In this document: in pieces, positions 8,562-16,632 of the stretch
How the letters are laid out: every line of letters starts with the position of its first letter
Position numbering within the stretch: the stretch's first letter is position 1
Assembly (NCBI RefSeq): GCF_003217155.1
Contig: NZ_QJSU01000006.1
Location: 1-64,000, forward strand
Source: Psychrobacter fozii
GTDB lineage: Bacteria; Pseudomonadota; Gammaproteobacteria; Pseudomonadales; Moraxellaceae
Reading direction: 5' to 3'
Length of the DNA stretch: 64,000 bases
Notes under the pieces: generated by a model
Told to the model about the DNA's origin: nothing
The model's input: only the letters and a program-made list of their open reading frames with translations
Database searches by the model: none
Translations under genes and position numbers: made by a program

Positions 8562-9473
8562 CTAACAAGACAGTTCGCGAAGTCTCTCCTTTAGTTTTGG
8601 AGATGTAAATTCCAAAAAGCTTTTCATCTTTTGTGGCAAATATTTTCGAGTCTTGTGCAGCAAATGTATAGGGGTTTCATCAGATTCAAACTCAGCTAGT
8701 ATGATATTGAGATCACCTTTATCTATCGCCTCTTTCACTTGATAATGCAGTTGTTGAGTGATGCCCACCCCCTTTATAGCAGCATTAACCGCAGAGTCAC
8801 TATCATTGACTGTGAGTCTTGGTAAAATATCTACATGAGCGGGGAGTCCAGAATCAGGAAGGTTGTAGCTCCAATAAGGGGTGGTCATCACTGTACTTAA
8901 TGATATGCAGGAGAGTTGCGTTAAATCATAAGGGGATTCAATTTTGCAATGATTAGATAAAAATAATTGACTTGCACAAGTCACTGTTCGCATACGACCC
9001 ACTTGAGTCGCTACCATTGTACTATCTGGCAACTTGCCTATTCTAATCGCCATGTCTACCTCATCTTCGAATAGATTGATATTTCTATCCGATAACAATA
9101 GCTGCACATTTATATTTGAATATAAGGACAAAAATTCAATAACAATGGGTAATACGTATAGCCTGCCAAACATAACGGGCGCAGTTATAACCAAATCACC
9201 TCTTGGTTCTGAATACTCTCCTTTCGCTTTACTTTCGGCCTCTTCAACCTGCTCCAGTATTCTCTTACAAGCTTTTATATAGTCGTATCCAGAATCGGTT
9301 AAAGACAGCTTTCTGGTGGTTCTATGCAATAAACGAATACCCAACTGATTTTCAAGTTCAGATATCTTTCTACTTAGGGTTGGCAGCGGTACGTTCAAGA
9401 TTTTGCTTGCCGCGGAAAAGCTGCCAAGTTCTACGACTTTGATCAGCATAGACATTGCTTGTAATCGATCCAT
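8562..9473 (-). CDS. LysR-family transcriptional regulator
   Basis: A 303-aa LysR protein starting MDRLQAMSMLIKVVELGSFS, with the HTH over residues 1-60 and a substrate-binding domain after it. The ATG at 9473 is used because it matches the family start; an in-frame extension to 9542 would add 23 hydrophobic residues that do not fit LysR proteins. It is divergent from the VOC/GST pair beginning at 9578 with 104 bp between, and is their probable regulator. Confidence 0.88.
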   Translation of the reverse strand: MDRLQAMSMLIKVVELGSFSAASKILNVPLPTLSRKISELENQLGIRLLHRTTRKLSLTDSGYDYIKACKRILEQVEEAESKAKGEYSEPRGDLVITAPVMFGRLYVLPIVIEFLSLYSNINVQLLLSDRNINLFEDEVDMAIRIGKLPDSTMVATQVGRMRTVTCASQLFLSNHCKIESPYDLTQLSCISLSTVMTTPYWSYNLPDSGLPAHVDILPRLTVNDSDSAVNAAIKGVGITQQLHYQVKEAIDKGDLNIILAEFESDETPIHLLHKTRKYLPQKMKSFLEFTSPKLKERLRELSC

Positions 9474-9577
9474 AATTGTCTCATTTATTGAAAATATGAT
9501 TATCAAATTTACAGTATTATCTTTTAAATAACAAAATGTCATACTGAATATGTCGAAATCAATAGGAGAACTATCTT

Positions 9578-10024
9578 ATGAGCACCTTATCTCAGGCAAA
9601 TTCACAGGTTGCCATTGCCTACGATCATGTTGGTATTAGAGTCAGTAATCGACAAGAAGCGATTGCGTTTTATGAGCGTCTTGGATTCACAGAAACCTAT
9701 CGCATACCTGAAGGTGAGGCGAATGAAATGGTCACTTCGGCTGGTGTACGAATCAATCTTATTTTTAATGGCGCAAAAACAAAAGATCAAAAAAACGTCC
9801 TACTGGATGAACCGATTAAAAGTCCAGGAATGACTCATCCAGCATTTATCATTCAAGACATAGCTGCCTTGCAAAGTTGGCTACTGAAAGAAGGGATAGA
9901 AATCACAGAAGGCCCTAAACAATTAGGTCCAAGAAGGATTACATTATTCATCCGTGATCCAGATGGCAATGTACTGGAATTTAATCAACTACTGTCTGAG
10001 GAAAAAAAATATGAAACTGTATGA
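9578..10024 (+). CDS. VOC (glyoxalase/bleomycin-resistance) family protein
   Basis: A 148-aa single-module pair giving a vicinal oxygen chelate fold: YDHVGIRVSNRQEAIAFYERL at the start and IRDPDGNVLEFNQ at the end, the latter with the usual metal-binding Glu. AGGAG precedes the ATG. Its last 14 bases overlap the glutathione S-transferase gene, showing tight co-expression. A VOC enzyme with a GST suggests glutathione-dependent detoxification of an aldehyde or an electrophile; whether it is a true lactoylglutathione lyase is not evident. Confidence 0.85.
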   Translation: MSTLSQANSQVAIAYDHVGIRVSNRQEAIAFYERLGFTETYRIPEGEANEMVTSAGVRINLIFNGAKTKDQKNVLLDEPIKSPGMTHPAFIIQDIAALQSWLLKEGIEITEGPKQLGPRRITLFIRDPDGNVLEFNQLLSEEKKYETV

Positions 10025-10604
10025 TTTAGTGCTATCAGGAAACTGCTATAAAGTAAGGCTATTTGCCTCGTTTATCGATACGCCTTTAACGATTGTGCCT
10101 GTTGACTTCATGAATGGCGAACATAAAACAGAAGCAATACTTAAATTAAATCCTTGGGGAGAAATCCCAATTTTAGAAGACGGATCCGTCATATTAAGAG
10201 ACTCACAAGCCATATTGGTATACCTAGCCAATAAGTATGGTGGTGAAGCATGGTGGCCGAGTGAAGCACATCTGCAAGCTGATGTGATGCAGTGGTTATC
10301 TGTTGCTTCTAATGAGATACAACATGGCCCCAACGTAGCACGTTTGATTAAGAAGTTTGGTTTGGAAAGTGATTGGGAGCAAGCTTCAGAGCGTTCACAT
10401 AGCATCTTAACCTTAATAGACAATCATCTTGGCAGTCACCATTGGCTAGCCGCCAGCCGTCCCACCATTGCTGACTGCGCAGTTTATCCATACATTTCAA
10501 CGGCACACGAAGGTGATATTGATATAGACAGCTATCGCAATATTCAGGTATGGATGAATCGTCTACAGCAATTACCAAATTATATCTCTATGCCTGGGAA
10601 CTAA
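10011..10604 (+). CDS. Glutathione S-transferase
   Basis: A 197-aa cytosolic GST. The thioredoxin-like N-terminal domain (about 1-75) has the SGNCYKVRLF region, NPWGEIPILEDG with the cis-Pro, and LRDSQAILVYLANKY with the glutathione-contacting Asp-Ser; an all-helical C-terminal domain contains PTIADCAVYPY. The ATG at 10011 lies inside the end of the VOC gene with GAGGA just upstream, so an upstream in-frame start at 9954 is not needed. It conjugates glutathione to electrophiles; the substrate is unknown. Confidence 0.9.
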   Translation: MKLYDLVLSGNCYKVRLFASFIDTPLTIVPVDFMNGEHKTEAILKLNPWGEIPILEDGSVILRDSQAILVYLANKYGGEAWWPSEAHLQADVMQWLSVASNEIQHGPNVARLIKKFGLESDWEQASERSHSILTLIDNHLGSHHWLAASRPTIADCAVYPYISTAHEGDIDIDSYRNIQVWMNRLQQLPNYISMPGN

Positions 10605-10796
10605 CCTTGGTTCATGATAAATACGGTGCTGTGTCTTGGATGGCAGTACTCTTTTTTGCCAATACATGGCGAAATTGTTTTACCTAAAATGACTAGGTAT
10701 CAAAAATTTCACTGCATATTGTCTAAAAAACAGTCACTGCCAGCACCACATTTGAGCATTCAACAGACCCTTGTTGTTTTTAGAGCAAGTTACCAA

Positions 10797-12962
10797 TCAT
10801 CTAGCCCCTTTAAAGCGCAGTAAGCGTAATGCATTTAACGTGACCAATACGGTCGCGCCAGTATCAGCCAATACAGCGATCCATAGCCCAGTAATACCCA
10901 GTACAGTAGTGATTAGAAATATGGACTTTAGACCAAGCGCAAATATCACATTTTGATGAATGTTGGACATGGTGGCACGTGATAGGGCAATGAGATGAGC
11001 GACGTCCGTGACGCGACTTTTTAATAGGGCGATATCGGCCGTTTCGATGGCGACATCTGTACCGCCGCCCATGGCGATGCCTACATCTGCGGTTGCTAGT
11101 GCTGGCGCATCATTAATACCATCACCAATCATCGCTACTTTGCTATTACCTTTCATTTCATTCAACAAGCGAAGCTTATCTTCGGGCAATAGCTCAGCTT
11201 CCCATTCTATTTCTAAATGACTAGCAAGCGCCTGAGCGGTCAGACGGTTGTCACCTGTGAGCATCACAGAGCGCACACCCATTGCTTTGAGCTGCGCCAC
11301 TCCTGCCTGAGCATCCTCTCGTAACTCGTCTCGTAGCGCGACTAACCCAAGCACTTTATGGCTTTGCTCATCGAACAGAACGGAGACCGTCTTACCCTCG
11401 TTTTGTAGTGCTTCGATTTGTGCATTTTGTTCTAGTGATATTGATGTTTCATTGGCAGCGTAGATAGGTGATCCGATGGCTAGAGGCCGATCAACTACCG
11501 TCGCATGTACCGCTTTGCCCGCAGTATCATAGGCATTTGAAGCTATCGGTATAGAGATATTAGCGGCTTTGGCATGATCAATGATCGCTTTTGCCAGTGG
11601 ATGACTAGAGGCAGACTCGACACTGGCAAACAGCGCCAACATCTCATTTTGACTTTCAGATTCTATATGCTCTTGTACTATGTGCCCCTGTGCAAAGGCA
11701 ATAACGTCGGTGACGCGAGGCTTGCCTTCAGTTAACGTACCCGTCTTGTCAAAAGCCACGACATTCACGCGACCAATAGTTTCTAAAGCACTACCGCCTT
11801 TGATGAGTAAGCCGCGACGTGTACCGACAGCCAACCCTGACGCGATGGCGGCTGGAGTAGATAGGACAAGTGCGCAAGGACAGGCAATTAGCAACAGTGC
11901 AAAACCACGATATAACCAAGTCGCCCATTCTCCTCCCATCGCTAGCGGCGGTATGATAATAACCAGTGCGGCAATCGCCATCACCGCTGGGGTGTAGTAA
12001 CGACTGAATTTTTCAATGAAACGGGCAGTAGGGGCTTTAGAGGCTTGTGCTTGCTCTACCAGAGTAATAATGCGCGCAATGGTGTTGTCGGCCGCGGTCT
12101 TTTCTACGCGGACTTGCAGCGCTCCTTCCATGTTGATGGATCCTGCAAATACTGCATCGCCCATGGCTTTAGCAACGGGTATGGATTCGCCAGTGATGGG
12201 TGAATCATCAAGACTAGAGTTACCTTGAACAATGACACCATCAGCAGACACCTTATCACCAGGTCGTACCAAGACCAAATCATTGACCTGCAATGACACT
12301 GCAGGAACGTCACGCTGTCCACCTTGTGCATCAAGCAAAATCGCAGTCTTTGGAACCAATGACGCCAATGCTCTGATACCAGCACGGGCACGATCAGCCG
12401 CCACGCTCTCTAATAATTCGCCAACTGAAAACAAGAAGACAACGGCCGCAGCTTCTTCAGCTTCACCAATGATAAGTGCACCAATTGCCGCGATAGACAT
12501 CAGCATTTCAATTGAAAATGGGGTGCCTGTCATTGCCAAGGTCACAGATTTTCGGGCAAAGGGAAAAACGCCCACAATGACGGCAATAGCGAATGCCCAC
12601 ATTCCATAATCAGGAAAAATTAGTGCTAACGCGTAGGCGACGCTCATCAGGATACCGAGACCAACCACTTGCTTGCCTTTTCGGGTTTGCCACCAACGCT
12701 GTTGCTGCGTATCTAATGGATTGTCACCAGTGCCATCTGCTGCGATTGCTTGATCAGTAGTGGCAGATACACCAAAACCAAGGCGCTTGATGGTTTTTTC
12801 GACATCATTTAACTGAGTCTCTGAATCAGAGGCCAACGTTAGCTCTAACTTTTCAGTCGCAAAATTAAGTTGTATGTCAGAGACGCCGGGCATACGTGCT
12901 AATGCAGTTTCAATCTTTCTGACACAACTGGCACAGTCCATACCTTCAATACGATATTGCAT
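10797..12962 (-). CDS. cadA: Heavy-metal P1B-type ATPase (Cd/Zn/Pb exporter)
   Basis: A 721-aa P-type ATPase pumping divalent soft metals out of the cytoplasm. The N-terminal metal-binding domain has GMDCASC (residues 7-13). Transmembrane helices follow, then the actuator motif TGES, the CPC ion-site motif (361-363), the phosphorylated Asp405 in DKTGTLT, and GDGIND in the hinge near the C-terminal membrane helices. CPC with a single GMDCxxC domain fits the Zn/Cd/Pb (ZntA/CadA) class. AGGAC precedes the ATG. It is divergent from cadR and has a MerR-type promoter, which supports metal-induced expression. Confidence 0.93.
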   Translation of the reverse strand: MQYRIEGMDCASCVRKIETALARMPGVSDIQLNFATEKLELTLASDSETQLNDVEKTIKRLGFGVSATTDQAIAADGTGDNPLDTQQQRWWQTRKGKQVVGLGILMSVAYALALIFPDYGMWAFAIAVIVGVFPFARKSVTLAMTGTPFSIEMLMSIAAIGALIIGEAEEAAAVVFLFSVGELLESVAADRARAGIRALASLVPKTAILLDAQGGQRDVPAVSLQVNDLVLVRPGDKVSADGVIVQGNSSLDDSPITGESIPVAKAMGDAVFAGSINMEGALQVRVEKTAADNTIARIITLVEQAQASKAPTARFIEKFSRYYTPAVMAIAALVIIIPPLAMGGEWATWLYRGFALLLIACPCALVLSTPAAIASGLAVGTRRGLLIKGGSALETIGRVNVVAFDKTGTLTEGKPRVTDVIAFAQGHIVQEHIESESQNEMLALFASVESASSHPLAKAIIDHAKAANISIPIASNAYDTAGKAVHATVVDRPLAIGSPIYAANETSISLEQNAQIEALQNEGKTVSVLFDEQSHKVLGLVALRDELREDAQAGVAQLKAMGVRSVMLTGDNRLTAQALASHLEIEWEAELLPEDKLRLLNEMKGNSKVAMIGDGINDAPALATADVGIAMGGGTDVAIETADIALLKSRVTDVAHLIALSRATMSNIHQNVIFALGLKSIFLITTVLGITGLWIAVLADTGATVLVTLNALRLLRFKGAR

Positions 12963-13001
12963 AATAATTCGTCCTACTATAAGAATTCTTTTGATAACAC
13001 T

Positions 13002-13032
13002 ATTGTGAACCCTCTAGCGGCTTCAGAGTCAA
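13002..13032 (-). promoter_or_regulatory. CadR/MerR-type promoter of the metal ATPase gene
   Basis: On the minus strand TTGACT (13032-13027) is separated from the -10-like CACAAT (13007-13002) by a 19-bp spacer. The spacer carries the dyad ACTCTGAAGC-CGCTAGAGGGT. An overlong spacer with an ACTCT...AGAG(G)GT dyad is the hallmark of MerR-family operators, and it closely resembles known CadR promoters. Confidence 0.88.
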
Positions 13033-13108
13033 GGCCGTTTTTAGGTAACTGTACAAACTTGATTTTCTCAGTGTTAAACCTTATAGTTACTTTAATGTTT
13101 TCAATTTT

Positions 13109-13160
13109 GAGATGACTTTGAAATAACTTCAAGAGAACTGTGAGATAACTTTGGAATAAC
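13109..13160. repeat. Direct repeat upstream of cadR
   Basis: GAGATGACTTTGAAATAAC (13109-13127) and GAGATAACTTTGGAATAAC (13142-13160) are 17/19 identical and start 33 bp apart, about three helical turns. The second copy ends one base before the cadR ATG and supplies its ribosome-binding region. Confidence 0.6.
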
Positions 13161-13161
13161 G

Positions 13162-13575
13162 ATGCTAATAAAAATTGGAGAGCTCGCTAAGCGCACAGGC
13201 GCGACAGTAGAAACCATTCGCTATTACGAAAAAGAAAAGCTATTACCAGAACCTTCCCGTAGTGAAGGGAATTATCGCTTATATCGTGAAAACCATATTG
13301 AACGTCTACAGTTTATCCTGCACTGTCGCACACTTGATATGACGTTGGATGAAGTACGCACCTTACTGCAGTATTGGGAAGAACCTGACAGAGACTGCGG
13401 CGATGTCGATACCTTATTGGATGAACATATTCATGCAGTGGAAGTACGTATAGAGGAATTAAAGCAGTTGAAGCAGCATCTAAATGTTTTGCGGCAGAAA
13501 TGCGTCAGTAGGGCGCCCGCGAAGTCATGCGGCATATTAAATGCGCTTGCCGACAACTCCTGCCATAACGAATAA
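13162..13575 (+). CDS. cadR: CadR-type Cd(II)/Pb(II)-responsive MerR regulator
   Basis: A 137-aa MerR-family regulator with an N-terminal HTH (IGELAKRTGATVETIRYYE), an EGNYRLYRENH wing, a dimerisation coiled coil, and the CadR hallmark MTLDEVRTLL...DCGDVDTLLDEHI with the conserved Cys near residue 77. A Cys-rich tail (CVSRAPAKSCG) provides further thiol ligands. It is divergent from the P-type ATPase, which it should activate on metal binding by untwisting the 19-bp-spaced promoter. Confidence 0.93.
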   Translation: MLIKIGELAKRTGATVETIRYYEKEKLLPEPSRSEGNYRLYRENHIERLQFILHCRTLDMTLDEVRTLLQYWEEPDRDCGDVDTLLDEHIHAVEVRIEELKQLKQHLNVLRQKCVSRAPAKSCGILNALADNSCHNE

Positions 13576-13640
13576 TATGGATAATAGTTGTTAATGCCAG
13601 CGATATTGCCAAATAACTATGTGGATTTATATAGGCAGTA

Positions 13641-13705
13641 GATTGATCCGCTGTTTAATGCTGTCAGAGCATACTTGATTGGGCGGTTAGAGGGAGTATC
13701 CGTAG
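13641..13705 (+). pseudogene. 3' fragment of a LysR gene
   Basis: The frame reads DPLFNAVRAYLIGRLEGV, almost the same as the last residues of the LysR protein encoded at 7532-8446 (DPLFNAVKEYLIERVEGV), and the DNA is similarly alike. No HTH part exists upstream. It is a leftover of a lost LysR gene or of a duplication of the 7.5-kb locus. Confidence 0.7.
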
Positions 13706-13941
13706 TCTATTTTAAGTGGTTCCATTATATTGGTCTGTTTTGAGTGGTCTGTTAATAGGTTTGAAGAGTGAAATAGCTAGTTCCGCTAGGGTATGCCTAT
13801 ATCGAACCAGTCAGGTACTTTCACTGCTTCGGTTCCTTAGTGAGAACTTGAACATCCGACTCTATAATATTGCTATCAAGAGTTTAATTTTTTGAGATAG
13901 TAAGAGGGCACTTGTTGAAATGGCTGATGTTGTTCAAAGTC

Positions 13942-13975
<34 letters not shown>

Positions 13976-14042
13976 AGAAGAAGGAATGGTGAAATTCGTG
14001 AAAGCCTTATTTCACTTGATGTAGCGGTGCTTTTAGATAAAT

Positions 14043-14390
14043 TTAGTTAGAAAGGTAGTTTTTAATCAATTCAGTGCGTAAACCTTTTTCCCAGATGTCT
14101 TTTGCATAGACCTCTGCTTTGCTATCAGCTGTATTTTTAATTAAGTACTCATCTATTTTCTTTATCACCAGCTTAATTTCATTCCTATCCAATCGATAGA
14201 ATTCGTGATATGGAAAGAATTCAACACATTTACTATCAATTATTTTATTAAAAATTTCTGGATATGGATCCAATATTGCTTCTTCCAGAAGCTTAATAAA
14301 CCCTCTACCAGCGAACTCACTATAATCGAAAGATATACACTCATCACCCTCTTCAGGACTTGTTATATAACTTGTGGAAAAGACTGACAT
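14043..14390 (-). CDS. Hypothetical small acidic protein
   Basis: A 115-aa soluble protein not recognised. It is AT-rich, acidic and aromatic-rich (SFDYSEFAGRGFIKLLEEAI, FFPYHEFYRL), with a mostly helical look and no signal peptide or membrane segment. Base composition and isolation resemble genes of immunity proteins of polymorphic toxins or contact-dependent inhibition, but no toxin gene is adjacent, so this is only an analogy. It is convergent with nothing and lies 121 bp from a similar small gene on the same strand. Confidence 0.55.
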   Translation of the reverse strand: MSVFSTSYITSPEEGDECISFDYSEFAGRGFIKLLEEAILDPYPEIFNKIIDSKCVEFFPYHEFYRLDRNEIKLVIKKIDEYLIKNTADSKAEVYAKDIWEKGLRTELIKNYLSN

Positions 14391-14511
14391 AGTTACTACC
14401 TTTGTAATAAGTTGCTTAATAATAACCTATGCTATCGATTTCGTAATCATGCAATCCATATCTAACATGAGTAGTTCGACTCCTGTATAGCGCACCGAAC
14501 AGGATTTAACA

Positions 14512-14874
14512 TTAATAAGCTCTATTACAATTAGTGTATTTACGACTTATTAAATCAAATTCATACCAGAAATCCCACATGTATCTATCATCTGCATTGA
14601 ATACTATCCTAACTCCACGTTCAACTTCCCAACACCAGCTAAATATAAGCTTAAGCTTTTGATAATGCATTTCAACCTCGGGAAATGGGATAGTTAATAC
14701 ATAATTACCTGCTTTATCATATACCTTTGCTACAAAGTCTGTATTTCTAGAGAATGTTTCTTTATTAAAAATCAAAAAGTAATCGAAATTATCCAAAAGC
14801 GTAACATCACCATACTCGAAGTCGATTTCAAAATTATTCAGTAGTGCTAATTTTTCGCGATTATTTAAATTCAT
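14512..14874 (-). CDS. Hypothetical small protein
   Basis: A 120-aa soluble protein not recognised. It is rich in aromatic and acidic residues (FEIDFEYGDVTLLDNFDYF; MWDFWYEFDLI), probably beta-rich, with no signal or membrane helix. AGGAGAAG lies just upstream of the ATG (gagaagagaaATG on the minus strand), which supports a real start. Like its neighbour at 14043 it has the look of an orphan immunity-type or phage-derived protein; the function is unknown. Confidence 0.6.
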   Translation of the reverse strand: MNLNNREKLALLNNFEIDFEYGDVTLLDNFDYFLIFNKETFSRNTDFVAKVYDKAGNYVLTIPFPEVEMHYQKLKLIFSWCWEVERGVRIVFNADDRYMWDFWYEFDLISRKYTNCNRAY

Positions 14875-15131
14875 TTCTCTTCTCCTCTCTTTTAGAGCTA
14901 GTTCATTAGTAAAATTTCATAATTTTATGGATAGCTCAAGTGGAAATTAGGTTCGTTATAACAAATCTTAGAGATAATTTTTTTTCGAAAATCTCACATG
15001 ATGTACATTACCAAGTACACCGCGACTACCTAAATAACTCAAGATACTGATACCATTAACCTACAGCCAGAGATTCAAGTCCTCACTAGGGAACCATGCT
15101 TATTTCTATATAGTCATAGAGGTGAAATAAC

Positions 15132-15605
15132 ATGACAACATTTAATATGAATAAACCAGAAATAGAGCAAGCTGCTATTGAGTTTAAAACGGCGCTGATA
15201 AATTGGAAATCAAGAGAAGGTATTATAGGGGCTTTCTCTACATATCGTGATCAATGGACAGACGAAGATGTGAGTAAAGCTGTAAGTAAGGAAACACAAG
15301 TTATTAAACCAGTATTAGAAGCCTTCGAGCCTATATACCGTCTAGCTATACAGGGCAAAATAGAGAAACCTTTTTCCTTTCAAAGTTATATGATGACTTA
15401 TGTTGGTAGAGTACTGGGCGATGAGTTGTCATGGCCTGAAGTTCGCGAGCCGTATCAGAGAATGATTAATAGTTTAAAAGGTGGGTTAACTACAGAAGAG
15501 CTCATAGACAGTATTTACTACAGAAATAATTTATTACCAGAGCATTATGATCAAGCGGTTAAGGAAATTGTAGCAGAGGGTTGGACTCATAATTACCCAC
15601 AATAA
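15132..15605 (+). CDS. Hypothetical protein, probably cytosolic and helical
   Basis: A 157-aa protein not recognised. It is predicted mainly helical (EIEQAAIEFKTALINWK; DVSKAVSKETQVIKPVLEAF), with no signal peptide, Cys pair or membrane segment. Its start has AGAGGTG nine bases upstream. It is followed by a structured intergenic region with three hairpins (15647-15755). It sits in the same AT-rich patch as three other orphan genes. Confidence 0.6.
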   Translation: MTTFNMNKPEIEQAAIEFKTALINWKSREGIIGAFSTYRDQWTDEDVSKAVSKETQVIKPVLEAFEPIYRLAIQGKIEKPFSFQSYMMTYVGRVLGDELSWPEVREPYQRMINSLKGGLTTEELIDSIYYRNNLLPEHYDQAVKEIVAEGWTHNYPQ

Positions 15606-15646
15606 TTACTAAGAATATTTTTCAATAAAAACCGCGAGCCAATCCC

Positions 15647-15755
15647 AGCTTAATCTAAAGATTAAGCTGACCTTTCACATTAATAACTTTTATCTTATTC
15701 CCATAACGTCCGTTATGACAAATGGCTTCCATTCAAAAAATCATCCGTTTGAATG
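15647..15755. other. Three consecutive perfect hairpins/dyads
   Basis: AGCTTAATC/GATTAAGCT (15647-15668, 4-nt loop), CATAACG/CGTTATG (15702-15717, 2-nt centre) and CATTCAAA/TTTGAATG (15730-15755, 10-nt loop). None is followed by a U tract, so they are not ordinary terminators. They fill the 279-bp gap between two orphan genes and could be a structured leader, operators or a small-RNA gene. Confidence 0.6.
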
Positions 15756-15884
15756 ACAGAAAATAGACGAGTACGATAGGTATCAAGTAGAAGTATGTAT
15801 TTAAAAAGAGTATAAAAAGCATTATTTATTTGCTATAACTGTAGAGGCTTTATAAATTCACGGTTAGGAGATGAAAAATGTATA

Positions 15885-16145
15885 GTGGATAATGAACTAA
15901 TAGGGAGCAATTTAGCGCGAGCCATGCTGAAGCGTGGTTACAAAAAAATATGGTGTGCTGTCACTGATGAGAACGACCGACAGGCAATCACTTATTTAAA
16001 TGGTAATGATTTTACAGCTTATATCGTAAAGTTTGAGAATGAATGTTTTTATTGTGATGCTGGAATGGAATGGTTGTACGCTGTACCCATTAAGATAAGA
16101 GAAATAACACAGAAAGAAGTAACTTCTATCAAAAAGACCTGCTAG
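15885..16145 (+). CDS. Hypothetical 86-aa protein
   Basis: An 86-aa protein not recognised: a short alpha/beta-looking protein (NLARAMLKRGYKKIWCAVTD, ECFYCDAGMEWLYAVPI). The only reasonable start is GTG at 15885, 14 bases after TTAGGAG. Nearer ATGs at 15871 and 15878 run into stops, so the start is weak or the 5' end is damaged. The stop codon is embedded in a terminator hairpin (16137-16162), an arrangement also seen at the antirepressor-like gene at 47075. The patch context suggests phage or accessory origin. Confidence 0.5.
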   Translation: MDNELIGSNLARAMLKRGYKKIWCAVTDENDRQAITYLNGNDFTAYIVKFENECFYCDAGMEWLYAVPIKIREITQKEVTSIKKTC

Positions 16146-16162
16146 CGACTGCGGGTTTTTTA
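16137..16162 (+). terminator. Terminator overlapping the stop codon of the 86-aa gene
   Basis: ACCTGC pairs with GCGGGT (one wobble) over an 8-nt loop, followed by TTTTT. The TAG stop lies in the loop. Confidence 0.65.
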
Positions 16163-16257
16163 TTGCCTAAAATATACGTCGCATCATGCCAAATATGCAC
16201 TGTGGTTATAGTTAATGTGAGCAATAAGTAAGTCATTGGCAGAAAATTCAAGGCTAT

Positions 16258-16440
16258 CTACGACGAGCTGACGCCACCATAGATATCAATGGTGAAACCT
16301 CTTTTTGACACATATTTCTTAGGTGTTGTGCCGATTTGATGCTTGAGATAACGAATCAGATGCGGCTGATCACTAAAACCAAACTCGAAAGCGATATCAA
16401 CCCAATCTACCTGAGAATGCTCTTTGCAAGGGCTCAGCTA
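16258..16440 (-). pseudogene. C-terminal fragment of an AraC-family regulator
   Basis: The minus strand encodes CKEHSQVDWVDIAFEFGFSD, then QPHLIRYLKHQIGTTPKKYV, and a short tail to a stop at 16260-16258. This is the second helix-turn-helix of AraC/XylS proteins (DIAFxxGFSDQxHxxRxFK). Only this end survives; upstream the frame breaks within about 50 bp, before a MITE at 16480. The gap 16146-16632 holds a terminator, this fragment and that MITE. Confidence 0.75.
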
Positions 16441-16479
16441 CAATGTTAGTCATATTATCTAAGGTAAGGTAACGATTCA

Positions 16480-16586
16480 TATCGTTGATTCAGTTTAAAA
16501 GAGAGACAAGGCAACCGAGTGTAGAAGTATATGGGATACTTCAAGTTAGGTTAACGTTGTCACTCTTTTATAAAGGATTAACTATA
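16480..16586. mobile_element. ~107-bp MITE next to the AraC fragment
   Basis: The left end TATCGTTGATTCAGTTTAAA and the reverse complement of the right end TATAGTTAATCCTTTATAAA form imperfect terminal inverted repeats, flanked by TA. The internal sequence GACAAGGCAACCGAGTG and GTTAACGTTGTCACTC is shared with the element at 32104-32209. Confidence 0.8.
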
Positions 16587-16632
16587 GCTCAGCTTTTGAT
16601 ATTAGATAGGCTAGATAACTACTTCTAGGGCT

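Noticed and set aside
10614..10956. Short plus-strand open frames after the glutathione S-transferase gene
   Set aside because: They have no ribosome-binding site, and the second overlaps the 3' end of the P-type ATPase gene in antisense; composition does not look coding.
15885..16145. A frameshifted longer gene starting at ATG 15871
   Set aside because: That frame ends after four codons, and the 86-aa frame looks complete at its N-terminus; no homologue is known to me to show missing residues.
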